Part shown: positions 50,643 through 63,400 of the stretch, one piece after another
Position numbering within the stretch: position 1 is the stretch's first letter
Layout: every line of letters begins with the position of its first letter
Assembly (NCBI GenBank): GCA_036897445.1
Contig: JAYMTL010000070.1
Location: 32,788 to 96,787 of the forward strand
DNA: 64,000 nucleotides
Direction: 5' to 3'
Origin: Pelargonium tetragonum
Lineage: Eukaryota > Streptophyta > Magnoliopsida > Geraniales > Geraniaceae
Notes under the pieces: generated by a model
Databases searched by the model: none
What the model saw: the letters and a program-made list of their open reading frames with translations, nothing else
What the model was told of the DNA's origin: nothing
Program-made: the position numbers and the translations under genes

Positions 50643-50652
50643 GGGAATTCCC
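50643..50652. repeat. GGGAATTCCC palindrome
   Basis: A perfect 10-nt palindrome with an EcoRI-type centre. An extended member of the GGAATCC/GGATTCC family. Confidence 0.65.
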
Positions 50653-51206
50653 GCTGGTGGAGCAGTTGTAGAGACTAAAAGGAAACCCTATTGTGAAAAA
50701 ACTGAACTCTACTCTAACTGTACAAGACTTCAATTTTTCTAGAATTTCGTTCAAAAGTAAGCAATAACGTGAGGCTAAGATACCCTTTATAAAAAATTTT
50801 ATATCTATAGTTTGACTCAAAAAGAATTTTCAACAGAATTTCTCAACATAAAGACAAAAGCCCTATTTATAGGAGCTTACCCATTCTCTATCTGGAAAAC
50901 AGCTCTAAAAAGAAAAAGAAAGTAGATAAGCGCTTCGAAAGTTCTAATATTTATTTGCTAAACCTGAAGCTTACTAGAGGGTTTAATCAATAACAGATAA
51001 ATCGAGCAAATCTTTAAAAAGGACAAAAAGCGCCTAAGTTAAGCAGCCAAAGGGCTGGTTATGACGCACGAAAATAGGCACAGAATAGGGTTTTTTTATT
51101 AAAAGACCTCCTCCTAGAGTGAGCTAATTTTTTTTTTATAAAGCTACCCTTGGCAAAAAGGGATTTGACTTTACGGGTAGACCAACCATAGATTGTCGTT
51201 AAATAG

Positions 51207-51220
51207 CGGACACTTGTCCG
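51207..51220. repeat. CGGAC-ACTT-GTCCG hairpin
   Basis: A perfect 5-bp G+C-rich stem with a tetraloop. GC-cluster class; no neighbour gene. Confidence 0.45.
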
Positions 51221-51847
51221 AGTCTAGTGGATACAACCTATACAAAAGTAATATATGGAATTTATACTCATCAGTTACAAAGAGCTTTCTTAGGACCTGC
51301 CTCCCCAAGTCTTTTTATTTTATAAGTGACTAAAACCAAAATATTTACTTACGGAAAGAGTTTACCATTGTGAAGAAGGTCCTTGGGTTATCCGGAAAAT
51401 TTATACATATCAAACAGGTCAATAAAAAGGTTCCGTTAAATCTTGTATTAGGGTTTATCGAATTTTCCTTAAGAATCAAATTCCTGATAGAAGAGGTAAG
51501 GGTATAATATTCAGAGAGGTCGCACTAGATTTTAGTTATACTCATATTACAATTCGGATTTGGGTATCTTGAGTTTGATCTTATTATTGTATTCTTTTGC
51601 AGTTTTTACTTTCAAGTCCAGGCTACGATCCTAATACTAAGGAGACCTTCGCAGTAAATTAAGTACTAATAAATTTTAAAAAGAGGGCCTATTTTTGACG
51701 GTAAACCCGAGAAAATAAGGCGTTAGAAGCATTCCAATTTTGATTTCAGAAGGAAGAGAGATTCTCTTGACAATCTTTAGCTCAAAAAGTAAAGAAACAA
51801 GACTCCTCAATAGCTAACCTTCGGTAACTCTATGCTTTTGACTAAAG

Positions 51848-51871
51848 GGTACTTTTTCTTGAAAAAGTACC
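51848..51871. repeat. 10-bp perfect hairpin GGTACTTTTT/AAAAAGTACC
   Basis: GGTACTTTTT (51848-51857) and AAAAAGTACC (51862-51871) pair perfectly around CTTG. A G+C base with an A/T run toward the loop is the same architecture as the hairpin at 18076-18104, although the base here is GGTAC rather than GGAT. The shared design raises the chance that these are related structural elements. Confidence 0.55.
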
Positions 51872-54683
51872 AAGTTACTAGGAGTAATCCTCTAAGAAAT
51901 CTGTTAACAAAAAAGAAGATCTCATTTTATTATGCTTAAAAGGACGCCTTTTTACCAAGTTAAATAATAGGCAGGGCCCTACACTCATACCCAACAAAAA
52001 GGATTTTATAACTTATGTACTATCAGAATAAGAAATAAGAGGCACTTGGCACAGGTGTCCCTTATACCTTCCTTAAAGAAAAGAATTGAAAGTACTTTGT
52101 CTAATGAGGAGTTATCAAAAATCCGGCCAAAGGAAGAAAAAGAAAAGTTGATGCATAGAAATGTCCTAGGTTCATAAGGGGGTCCCTTTTTTATAAAAAG
52201 AAACTTATTAGAAAGCCTTTTTCACGCAACTCTGGAGGAATTTGGCCCCCTAACTTTTCTCTAGTAAAGAGTTTTCTCGAGATATAAGCAATACTATACT
52301 ACGAGAGTCGCGGGATTCTTAAGATTTTGGACAGCTATAAAAGAGGTAAATCTTGTAATACCGAAAAATTGAATAACAGAACTGTATCTTCGATACCTAC
52401 TTTTTTGAATTCCGTTGTCTAAATGCTTTACCTATGTTAGACTTACTTTCTTTACAAATCTTAAGGCCAGGCATATGGCAAGGAAGAGCTTTAAAGAAAC
52501 ATATGTGTGTTCTGCTATAACGAATAGACGCCTAAATCTAAATATGTTATGCTTTCCTCCATACAAAAGTGACTAAAACCCCCGAGATATTTAGAATTCT
52601 AGGTAAGTTAAAAATCAGTTTATACAAAGGACTGTGCGAGAAGCCAGCAGCCGAGGTCCACGAAATTATAACTGCAGAAAAACTCAATTTCCTATTTAGG
52701 TAGAAAAGAGATACTAACCAAAAGAAAGATTGAAAGGAGGAGATTGGGGCGGTAAAAGTGACATAACTATTAAGGCATAAGGATTTGATAACTTTATTTT
52801 TGAGACTTAACACTTACCTGATTTATAGGATATCTTTTGTAAGAGAAATAAGAGAAAAGGAAACCCTTTCTTGGCATAATAAACCTCCACCAAAGGATAT
52901 TCTTCCCAATTCGGAGCATATTTTAAGGTAACAGCTTTTTACTAACCTCCAAGATTTAGTGCAGCTACCCGCGGACCCTTATTAAATGAGTGAGATTAAG
53001 TCACTTGAATCCTTTGGTTCCACAGAATAAAGCACATTTCCAGTTCTCCTGCAGTTACTAGATAAAGAAAAAAGGCGTCGAGTAAACGTTTTAGGGATTT
53101 TGGTCTTAGAAGTGTAAAAACTTGTTTAAGAGAATACGCTTTCTACTTATAAGTTCGTAAAGGTTTAGGTTTTTTTAGACCGAGCAGTCCCTTTGTCTAT
53201 CGTTTAAATCCTATAATTCATAATTACACTTCAACCAAGACTTTTTGAAACTTCCCCTTTTGAACCGGAAAATGAATCCTATTGTAGTTTAGTTTTCTTT
53301 AACTTTGCCCTGTAATCTAAAAGCTGAGAATTAGGTAATTCTTTTTTCGTCAACCATATATTTATAGCAAATAGCTCCCTAAGCCAGCTTTTGTAATGAC
53401 CCAGACTCCCTATTTGTTTCCTTTAGAGGTTATTCCTATCCGTTTATAGAAAAAAAAACTTTCACTTTCTCTTACAAGCGCTACTCTTTACTTTTGAAAA
53501 ACCTATACCTTAATAAGGAATCCCTCGTAGTTTCAGCTTTAGGTTAGTAAAATCCTGTTATAACTTATTTTTAGTAGGCGTGAAGCATCCCCCGCTTTTC
53601 AATACGCTTGTGAGACTCCTTGTAATTGACGAACGAACAGGCTTCAAACAGGAAATCTTAATAAATAATAACGGAGAGTACCCACATGAGAAAGATCCCA
53701 CGTCATATATTAGCTACTGCGTCCCTTTTTTATATCCATCCCAGCCTTTAGATTTAATAAGAAAAACAGGATTCTATTCGTAAAAACCACAAAACTTTTT
53801 AACCCTCAAGATCTTTACAAAGCTCTATTAAGCTTAACAACCTTCGGTCAATTTAAATATTTTTAGATTTAGCGCATTTTATTACCTATTGATTGAGGCA
53901 AGAGCTCTAAAACTCTTAAGAACGCGGTATAATAATATGGAAAGTAGTAAGTTCGAAAAGTACTATACGAATAACTACCAATCCCGATAGCGCCCCTATA
54001 GCATAAAGTCCAAAGCCCCCGTAAGGGATTTTTTCAGAGCAAGTAACTTAAAAAGCCATAGCCGAGCAAGGAGCCCGTCCCAGTAAAAGCGGTTCTAATT
54101 TCGGTATAAGTAGGTCAAAGCTTCCCGTCATATACAAGTTTAGTTGGGCAAATATACAAGGAAAGAAATAATATAGCTGCTTAGAAATCTTGACTTATCA
54201 TTAATTACTCAAGGCAATACTTAAACTATTGTCAAAAAAACATTAACACCCGCAATTATGAAAGGGTATGAAATCGGGCGTACGATAACTTTTAATAATA
54301 GTAAGCAGGGGTTCTTTCTCTTAGGCAAATGCTAATGCCCATCAATGAAAAAGCTAAATCAGGAAAATTTTTCTTTCTGGAACTCCTTATAAAAGATGTA
54401 ATATGGAACCTCCTTTTTGTAAACGTTTTTCTTAAAAATGACTCTTAGAGGATTTTCTAGCGGCCCTTTAGACACGAAAACTGGCAAAAGGAAGTATAAA
54501 CAAATATAAATAGAATACGCTTGATAAAATTTTCTTGACTACGATAAATGAGTTCGTAAGGTTCCCCTTATGGTTTAGGCTGTAACTAGAGTTTCCCTGA
54601 CAGGATACGATTACTCAGGATATTACGGAAGATAGCAGATTTTTCCAGTATCAAGTAGATGGAGCTCCAAATATGTTTAATTT

Positions 54684-54704
54684 CATCGGGGAATCCCTTT
54701 CCGA
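54684..54704. repeat. ATCGG/CCGAT hairpin with GGAATCCC in the loop
   Basis: ATCGG and CCGAT close an 11-nt loop that contains GGAATCCC. A further case where the dispersed motif sits inside a hairpin loop. The stem alone is short and could be chance. Confidence 0.4.
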
Positions 54705-56307
54705 TTGTATGAAGTATCTTGCTCAGTCTAATTATAAAGAGCTCGATTTTACATTCAAAGTACAACCCTGCCGAACGGAGACTTCTTTTAGTGATTAGAC
54801 TTCGGTTCTCTTGTAAAAGTCAACCTAGAGTAGGGTACTTTTTTATCCCCTATAGATTTTGGCAGTATTTACTCCTTTTGTCGGGATTCGCGCTCTTGAT
54901 ATTTGAGAGTGTATAATCTAGGAATGTCTATGCCACTCGAATTCCTTTTTTGGTATCCTAGCAACAAGAACATAGGACATTCCCGTGTATTACGAGCCCT
55001 TTTTGCAATTTCTTAGTCCTGTAAATCAAATTTAGAATCAAGGAACTCGAAGAAAGGTTGTCCTTAAGGTTACACACAAAGGGGCTCCTGCCTTTCATTT
55101 TCAATTTTTCTTGTAAAACTTATATTAAGGAGGCATTTTTAACTGTATCGTTATCTATTCCCCGGATTTCCTATACTTTTAAATGTAGGGAAACCCTAAA
55201 AGAAAATATTCTCTTTTTGTTTTGCTCGGAAAAGGACAAGAACTAAGAAAACCTTTTTATACTTTTACAATTACCACTATTTCTAGTTTAGGAAGAGCTC
55301 CCTAATTGAGATTTACTTAAAGTCTTGTAACTTTTGCTAAATTTTTTACGTAATAAGTACTTCAATTTTTAAGATAGGGGGATCCCGGGCATTTCTTATC
55401 TACTTTTGTTGAGTTGATCAGAGTAATTTCAGAATATATCGCAGTTCGTCCAAAATACAAAAGCAGGGACTTCTATCTAAACGTATTTTTTTTGATAAAA
55501 AAGCATATTTCGCATGAAGGAGAGGGCACAGGTATAGTACGTAGACCCCTGATTATAATAAAATTCACTTATATACAAGCTTTCTGTTTAGAATAGGGAA
55601 ATGCATCCTTTAGATTTAGAGTTAATCCACTGGTAGTTAAATTAGACAGGCGCTTTATTAATATTTCTTATAGAATACAAGAGTTCCTAATTTAGCCACA
55701 GCAGTTAGCTTCCGTGTGAATATCCCGGGTATAAGGGGTTTCTCAGAATCAGGGGGATTTTCCCTTACCTCAGTTAGTTTCTTTTTCTTATTCTCTTACA
55801 GTACTTGTAACCCTCACCGCTCTATTCGGATTTAAGAGTAATTCGTTTCGTATAGATAGGGCTTTTGCAGTCTATAGTTAGATTAAGGTATTATACCTAA
55901 ATTAGAAAGATTATTTATCTGCCTCCAAAATAAAGTGTAATACAAAAAGAAAAATCCAGGGTCTTCCTTGTCAAAAACCCCTGTTAGTTTGTAAGAATCC
56001 GGGAAGAATTAATACAAGCTACTGCAGTAACTCCCGTTTTTGCTTTTTTATTGGCCCAATAAATAATTAGAGTGTATTCATACTATAGAGCCTGGCGACC
56101 TACTTAAATTAAAAAGAATCTAATTGCATTTAAAGTACCTTAAAAAGTTTCCTATACTGTGCAGTAAAACCTGCCAAGGCCCAGGAAACCGAAGATTAAG
56201 ACCCTTTTCTAATACTACCCCGTGCACGATCTATGAGTTTAAATGAACGTACTTCTTCGGTTAGCCCATGGATTTCTTACAACTATGGAAAAACCCCCTT
56301 ATAAAGG

Positions 56308-56326
56308 CAAAAAGTTTGACTTTTTG
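56308..56326. repeat. CAAAAAGT-TTG-ACTTTTTG hairpin
   Basis: A perfect 8-bp stem with a 3-nt loop, AT-rich. Not significant alone given how many 8-bp stems are expected by chance. Confidence 0.4.
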
Positions 56327-58952
56327 ATATGGAAAACTAAAAATTCTTAGACTTCATTTTATACCCTATTACCTTGGTTAGTACAGAGAGATACCTATAC
56401 CCAAACTACTAAGGTTTTAACTAAGTTACCGGGTCTCTGACTATTTCAGAGGCGCCGCAAGCCCGTACTCCAAATTCATTTATACTCGGTGGGTTCCTAT
56501 TCCTCAACTAACTAAAAAGAGTAATCAGAAGACCACTTGAAATAATTTCTCGTGTAACTAGACTAGGGGGAATTATTTATTAAGAGGTTCCCATTTCTTA
56601 AAAGCGTTTCATTTATATTCGATGTATGAATAAAGATCTTTTTATTATCTTCGTATTAGCTATCTATCATTACTTTAAGGAAGCCCTTAACTTAAGGGAA
56701 GCGCGGAGCTTTTACAAGTAGGGGACTTAAATATTGTTACTTTATAATCCGGATGCGAGGCTGCAATATTTTCACCCACTAAACTAGAGAGAAAGCCAAG
56801 AAAAAAGAAATGGAAGAGATTCTTAGGTTGTTAAAAAAAATATATATAGTCTATAAAAAAAGCCAGAATTTCAGTCAAGTACCAAAAGAGTGAATTCCTT
56901 TTGATTAATCCGTGACAAAGCCTCTACTTTTAGAAAAATCAGTAATCCTACTCAGTGAATGAGAGTATTCTAGTTTCATGCTGTATTAAAAGCTAAACTT
57001 ACTTCGATCGGCAGGCAATTTAGAACAATTATAAAAATTCTTACTTATATAGTATATCGTAGTAAGCTAATATGAATGTCAAGAGAACACGAGAGTTAGC
57101 CCTTGTTATGTCCGGATAGAGTGCAAACCCAAGTATAAATCTTTGCTAGCTAAGAAACTCCTGTGAATTTCCTGCTTGAGTGAGGGGCATCATGTGAAAA
57201 ATTCTATTTATTTTACTACGGGATTTACTACCTACTTTAGTCGAGATTTTGATAGAGTCTAGTAAAATTTTATGTTGTTCAAAGTTCTTTATACATGGGA
57301 CATGGGAACGAAAAGCTCTTTCTAATGCTCAAAAAGAATTTCTGACTTAGCTTTAAATCCGGTTACGAGAAAATTAGACTTAGGGCCCTTTCAGTATGGA
57401 GGACCTAGTTATATTACCTATAAAAGTTATCAAATCATAAGACTTTTCAGCACGCTCTCTATGAATTTTTACACTTTACAAGTTACAAGACAAGGATTGC
57501 CTCTTTTTGGTCGATTCCCGGGAGTCCTTGTGGAAAAAAAGACTTATATCAATACGCAAAATACCCATTGGATTCGAGGATAATATTCTACTTTTTAATT
57601 AAAGAGAAAGATTTAAGTTCTTTACTATAGAAAATCTTGGAAAGGGGTAGAGATTAAACTTTCTATATAAATTTACAGGCAATTATCTAAGCTTTTTCAG
57701 GTATGCGGTTGAAACAGATTCCCTTAGCTGCAAGAGCAGAGTTTTTTTTTACAAGAGACACCTTATTAGACTCTTACTAAAGAGCTTACCAGAGACAAAA
57801 TCTTATCCTCTAAGGATTCTCATCTCCGTTTTGAAGGTTTTTGGCTTTTTCTTTAATAAATTCGTTGTATGGTAATTTAGAATTTTCGGTGTCACGCTTT
57901 AGGAGAATCCTTTTTCTCTTACCCCGGATCGACTGATAATAGTATTTTGATGAATTTCTAGGAACCCTAGGAATCCAAATAGTCTAAGCAATAAACATGG
58001 GCGTAACAACCAAAAAGGAATGGCTTATAGGATCTAATCGGAGAGTCTGGTATTATGTTATTTTATATTATAATGAAAAAAGGGAATCCTGACACTTACA
58101 GTACTAGTTCTAGTAATTAGATATGGAACTGAGGAAAGTAGAATTCCTTTCAAATTGAATAGAAGTTATTACACTGAATCGAGAAGAAAACTTCACTTTA
58201 GAGTTTATGACTTAACTTTAACTGAAATTGGAAACAAGGCAACAGCAACTCCGACCTTGTCGCCTTAATGCCTTTGAACCAGAACAGGTACAGGAACACG
58301 AAATAAGCGGAATCCCTTGGTTTTAATCTTCTGTATTTCTAAAGTTCCCGGATTAAAAACAAGCACAGAATAAGAAGTCTATCCTTTGTTCCACAAGATG
58401 CTATAAAAACCCTATGGACCTCTTACTATATACTAAACCTTATAAAGCCTCAAACGGGAATTTAGAGAGCCCTAAAATGAAATTATATGTCTACCCTCCT
58501 TTAGTAATGAGTATTCGTTAATAAATCTCCTCCTATTTTCCATGTTCCTTTATACCTTAAGGGCAGAACTGTAGCGATAAACTTAACAGCAGGCAGGGGT
58601 TTTCAAGACCTGTAAAAAAGACTAAGGGAATCCTTCTATTATTCTAGGTTATCCTATTTCGCTTTGTGAAGGATCCTAACACTATAGCCAGATATAAAGA
58701 GCGCTAGCTAAGATCCGCGGATTTCGTGTTTGAGTTGATGCAGTGAGATTTGTCCTTATTTTGAGAGATGAGTTTCTCTATCTAGGAGTGCTCAATTCCT
58801 AAGGGAGAAAGAATAAAGTCAGAGTCAATTCTAGATTGCTAAAAAGTTTACTCTACTCCCAATACTTATCATTGCCTAGGATTTCTATTTACAAATGAAT
58901 AAGGAAAAAGACTCTCCTTTTTTTACTTTAGAAGTTTCCTTTTCCAGATTAG

Positions 58953-59240
58953 GACTACCGGAAGAAGTGATCAATACAGAACAGAAACTTAACATTTCCT
59001 TCTTTACTTTTACTAGTTATTAGCTTACTTATACCCCTATTATTGATCTGAATAGGAAGCACCTTTGACACAGGTAATATGAGCCCTTACTTTATTAATA
59101 CCTCTTTTGTAATATCCGCTCTGTACTCTGAGTCTGTATCCTGATAGCTTTTATAGTCCTAACTTTCTTAGATATAGCTTTAAACCATCCTCTGCAACCG
59201 CGCTTTGTTACTCCTAACACCCCTTTTGAAAAGCAAACCC
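58953..59240 (+). other. Pyrimidine-rich island; part readable if TGA is Trp
   Basis: The plus strand is T/C-rich and low in G. With the standard code no frame is long. With TGA read as Trp (several mitochondrial codes) one frame runs from about 58953 to the TAG at 59145 (64 codons), with a hydrophobic segment reading FPSLLLLVISLLIPLLLI followed by a polar, Ser/Thr/Asn-rich part. I do not recognise it as a known subunit. Two-stop codes make such open stretches common, so the support is weak. Confidence 0.15.
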
Positions 59241-59610
59241 TTTCTATTTCTTTTGACCTTGACAATAAGTAAAGAAGTAAAGAGCCCACTAAATAGGCTT
59301 AATCGAAACCCTTTTACAAATCTTAGAACCCCCAAGCTAGGACTTTTGACATTCCTTATTTTTATTCCTAGACTCTGCCTCTAAGTAAAAGCTCTTGAAA
59401 ACGGGAATCTGTCCCCTTGTTAACACTACTAAGTTGAGAGGAAACCAAAATCTTTCCCTTAATTAAGTTATATATTCTAGACTTGTCTTTACCAGGGAAA
59501 CGCATTAACTTTGGCTAACTTTTAGTCGTTAACGTCCTTTTAATCTAGAATCGGAAACCTAGAAACACGAGAACACGAACGAGAGCAACTTACTTAGCTC
59601 TCTTACCCCC

Positions 59611-59653
59611 TTTATGCTTTTAATTTAAGAATCCCTTAAAATAAAAGCATAAA
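59611..59653. repeat. 43-nt hairpin, 18 bp, GAATCC at the tip
   Basis: TTTATGCTTTTA (59611-59622) pairs perfectly with TAAAAGCATAAA (59642-59653). After one A-A mismatch a further 6 bp form (TTTAAG with CTTAAA), leaving the 5-nt loop AATCC. The sequence across the tip reads AAGAATCCCTT, close to the dispersed GGAATCC family. A stem of this length is far beyond chance in 64 kb. The flanking genes, if any, are not recognised. It could be a transcript-end or processing structure, a replication element, or a mobile hairpin. Confidence 0.75.
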
Positions 59654-60475
59654 TTCCAATAAATAGAAAGGCTAGTTTTAGATTTAGTACAATTCCTGTT
59701 TAGCTAAGCCCTTACTTCGAAGAAAGGATTACCCTTAACTCGAACAGGTAACAGACTTTCACTTGATTTAACATTTAGCAAACAAAGAAAATTCCTAAGA
59801 TATCCTTGCAAATTCTGTTTACTACGTACCTCTAAAAATGTATAAAATACAGACATTCAAGACACCGACCCATTGCCCTTAATATTAACTATCCACGAAA
59901 TAAGTAGCGGGGCAGCTTTTTTAATGCAATGTATTTGCTAACTATTAGAGTATAAAAACTGATTGGACTGCTGTCAAGACCCCGTTTTAACTATAAACGA
60001 TAAGATGGGTAAAATAGCAAGAGTCTTACTGGTAAGAATAAGGGATTGGAACTAGAAGCTTTCTAGAAAAAAGATAAAGAATCTTTACTTTATTACTATA
60101 ATTAATATTAAAAACGCCTCTCCGTGAGCGAAACAAATACAAACGTTTTCTATAACCCTCCCATCCCGGTAAATAAATTATATACATTCCATATTCAAAA
60201 AAGTTACCCTATCGGGCACCGGTAATGCCTATTCTTTTAGTCTGAGCTAGTTATTTTACCTCTTTTTATTTTGTTATAACAAAGCAAACAGTAAGAAATT
60301 AGAAAAATTTCAAATGGATAAGTTAAGCCCTTTTCAAAAGCTGGGGCCCCCACTTTATATATTACTATTACGCGGATAGAGTAGTTAAATTTCAAGTTAT
60401 GCTACGTAAATCCGTGTATACTTTTTCTATTCCTGGGCTAACTTATTCTTGAGTTTTATCAGCTCAATCTTTCTG

Positions 60476-60498
60476 AGATAAAAGGAATCCTTTTATCT
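60476..60498. repeat. 23-nt perfect palindromic hairpin centred on GGAATCC
   Basis: AGATAAAAGGA (60476-60486) and TCCTTTTATCT (60488-60498) are perfect inverted copies around a single A, so GGAATCC is the exact centre of an 11-bp inverted repeat. This is the best example of the micro-palindrome family extended by flanking A and T tracts, and it lies under 900 nt from the 43-nt hairpin. Confidence 0.7.
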
Positions 60499-63400
60499 TA
60501 TACTTTACCAAGTGAAGTGAGAGTCAATTCTTTTGCGAGACGTTTACTGATAGTTTCTTTAACGAGCCCCTCCGTCCATTTTTACTAAATAGGGACATAA
60601 ATTTTATTCTATTCGTAGGGTCCCTTTTTTCATTTCTCAGATTGTATAAGAAATTCTTAGGAGAGTGGGGTTACTTATTAGGGCCTTCTTAATTACATTA
60701 CCTTAATTTTCAATTTTAGTGAGAGTTCTGAAATATTGGAAGATAAGGAACACCCTTATAAACTCAAACAGAAACAGCAGCCCCGTAGCTTAACAAACCC
60801 GGTTCGTTTAGTTTTTAATGTATACATAAAAAGAGTATATAATAAAAAACGATTATAGAATCCTGCACTTATCTAGTAAAGGAGTTTCTTTTTGCCAAAC
60901 CCAAAATCAAAACTTTCCTTTGATGTAGTTTCCTATTCTTGTGAGTCTATTAACTAGGAATTTGTTCCGCTTTACAGATACAAGTAGAACTCTCTTGAAA
61001 ACAAAGAATTATAGACTAAACCTGGTCGAGCAACCATCTCCTTTAGGTATCCACATTAGATTATTAACTACTTGCTATCTTATTTTTCTTGCTTTTGTAT
61101 ATAAGCTTTTTTGGATCAGTATATTTTTACAGAAGTTGTTCCTAGTATTGAACTGGTAATTAAAAAGTAAACTTTCTATTCCTATAAGTTCCGATAAAGA
61201 TAAGCAGCGCTTTCACCTATTTTATTATCAAAACCTCTATCTATACTATGAGCTTCCGCGGTAAATTTTTATGAATGTATATGAGCTAACAAAAACTAAA
61301 ATAACTTTTCTTGACTTTTTGGAGGTTTTTAATTGCCAAGACTGATCTACTTTTGAAGTGACTTATTCATCATGATATAACAAAGGTGAATTTCTATTTA
61401 TAAGAAACCTCTTTTACTATACCCTGTAACTTGTTGAAAATCACGTATATATCTTAAGTTGGTTAATACTTACCTTTTTACCTCCTAGTATCTTATAGTG
61501 CCTGTTGTCCTGATAGGAGTACCCAGAAGAACGCTATGTTCTAATCTCAAAATACCCTATTTATTTCTGTATCTAAACCCTGTTTAGGGGAAAAAACTCA
61601 GTGTTAATTTTAGGATACCTTGCACGAAGTTTTTTCTAGCCGATTTTTTTGTAGGGTTCAGCTACCCTTTATAGACCTTGATTACGATAAACTATCATAG
61701 TGGTCACAACATTTTAAAAGCAAAGCACAAAATTTCCTATAGATGCTGTAGTTTTTAGTTGAAAGCAATTCACTTGTTAAACTCAAGAAAAAGGGGTTTC
61801 TTGCCTTGATTGAGAAGGATGCAACTGCTTTAACTTTAAAAAGAAGAAAAATAGAAGTATACTCTATTAATTACACAGGGTCCAAAATGAAGACTACTGC
61901 CTGTAAGTATATACTCGATGTATTAAAGAAGATCTTTTCGTAATAAACTGTATAAAAAGAAAAGGGGGAACTCTCGCTTATTTAATCTAAGCTTTCACAT
62001 TACAAACTTGTAACAAAAAATAAGGTTTAGCTCAGGTAATTCTTCATTCAGTTATTTACCCCTTATGCTATATTAACCCTGAATCTCCTGAACCAGAGAG
62101 CATACTCCGTCCCTATCCCTATTTCGTTATGTTTAGTTTTATATGCATTATACCTAACAACAAGTTTTAACTCTGAATAATCCGGGCCCTAAGGCTCTTA
62201 CTATTTTGCCCTCAGAAGTTTTCTAACGAAAACTCCCTGTAAATTTCTCTTTAGAATTGCATTCACTATACTGATTAGAGTATCATACATAATTATTTCT
62301 AAGGAGCCTTTCTTACAACCCCCTTGTGTAATCTTCATAGATATAAGGTAATAATAGGAGGTACTTTTAAAATAATTCTTTTTCTAGATCATCGAGTGTC
62401 CGAATTACAGAATTAATGAAAGATTTTTGTATGTCTTGTGCAGAAAAAAAGTCTAACCGTTGTCTTTGAAATAGCAGCAAGGAAACTCTTAGTTTAACAG
62501 TTATTTACTTATGTTGTCTACTCTTCGCAAACTATACAGGGTCTTCTGTTGCCTAATTTTTTTCTATTTATTTGGATTCCTAGTGAGAAAAGAATATAAA
62601 AAGTTTATGGCAACTTGATACTTTCTTTTTACAGATTTCTAGAGGCTCCTATACAAAAGGGTTAAATCTACATTCATTTTTTTTTAGTAAAAAGGTTTAG
62701 TATCACTATCACAAATTTATAAGAAAGCAGGAAATATTGTAAAACCGGAGATGTATAACTTCCGCTAACAGATAAGGTGAGTCGTCCCATGATCTACTTT
62801 GCTTTAGAGTTGCAGTTTCATCCAGTGAGTACAAGATCAAATGCTAAACTAAGAAATAGGTATCTACTTTCGGTTTATTAACTGTATTAGAAAGAATATG
62901 ACCAGCTAACCTTGCAAAAGGATAAACTGTTTGTGTATCAAAGAAAGGCGCGCCATTTCGAGGTATACTTATTTTCAGACCCTCGAGTGTTTATTAAGCG
63001 CACTCCCACGGAGGTAAAACCACGAAAAAAAAGCTTAACCTTAAGTCTCCTTTTTCTAAGCATTTATATTTATTATATAAGGTAAAAATAGAATTGTAAG
63101 GAAACTCTTCTATATGCTAATCAACGAAGACCTGGATTTCCCAGTAATGGAGATTCAGAGGACAGGCGACAGTTTACATAACAATATTCCCAAAACTTTA
63201 AATTAAAAACCCTTTCTAATAAAATATAATAAGGTACCAGAACCCTTTGTGTTATCTATATTATTATTATTGCCCTACTTCTTGGCAACACATATTTCCA
63301 ATATGTCCAAGGAAAAGGAATCCTAGAGAATGCGAAAGAGATGTTCAAATTCTTTATTCTTTAGTAATAAACCTACTATAATGTAGTCCTCTACGTAGAA

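Larger units (their letters stand above)
48520..58950. other. Non-coding spacer rich in GC micro-palindromes
   Basis: About 10 kb without a recognisable gene or exact T-arm core. Open frames are 60-88 codons and look random. The 88-codon minus-strand frame at 52547-52813 starts at ATG but shows no domain I know. GC micro-palindromes continue (GGATTCC at 49784; GGAATCC at 53517, 54690, 58083, 58309 and 58627; GGGAATTCCC at 50643-50652), together with the hairpins at 51848 and 56308. Confidence 0.6.

Noticed and set aside
61251-61264. AGCTTCCGCGGTAA, similar to the 530-loop core of small-subunit rRNA
   Set aside because: CCGCGG is itself a frequent micro-palindrome in this window, and the flanks do not match small-subunit rRNA.
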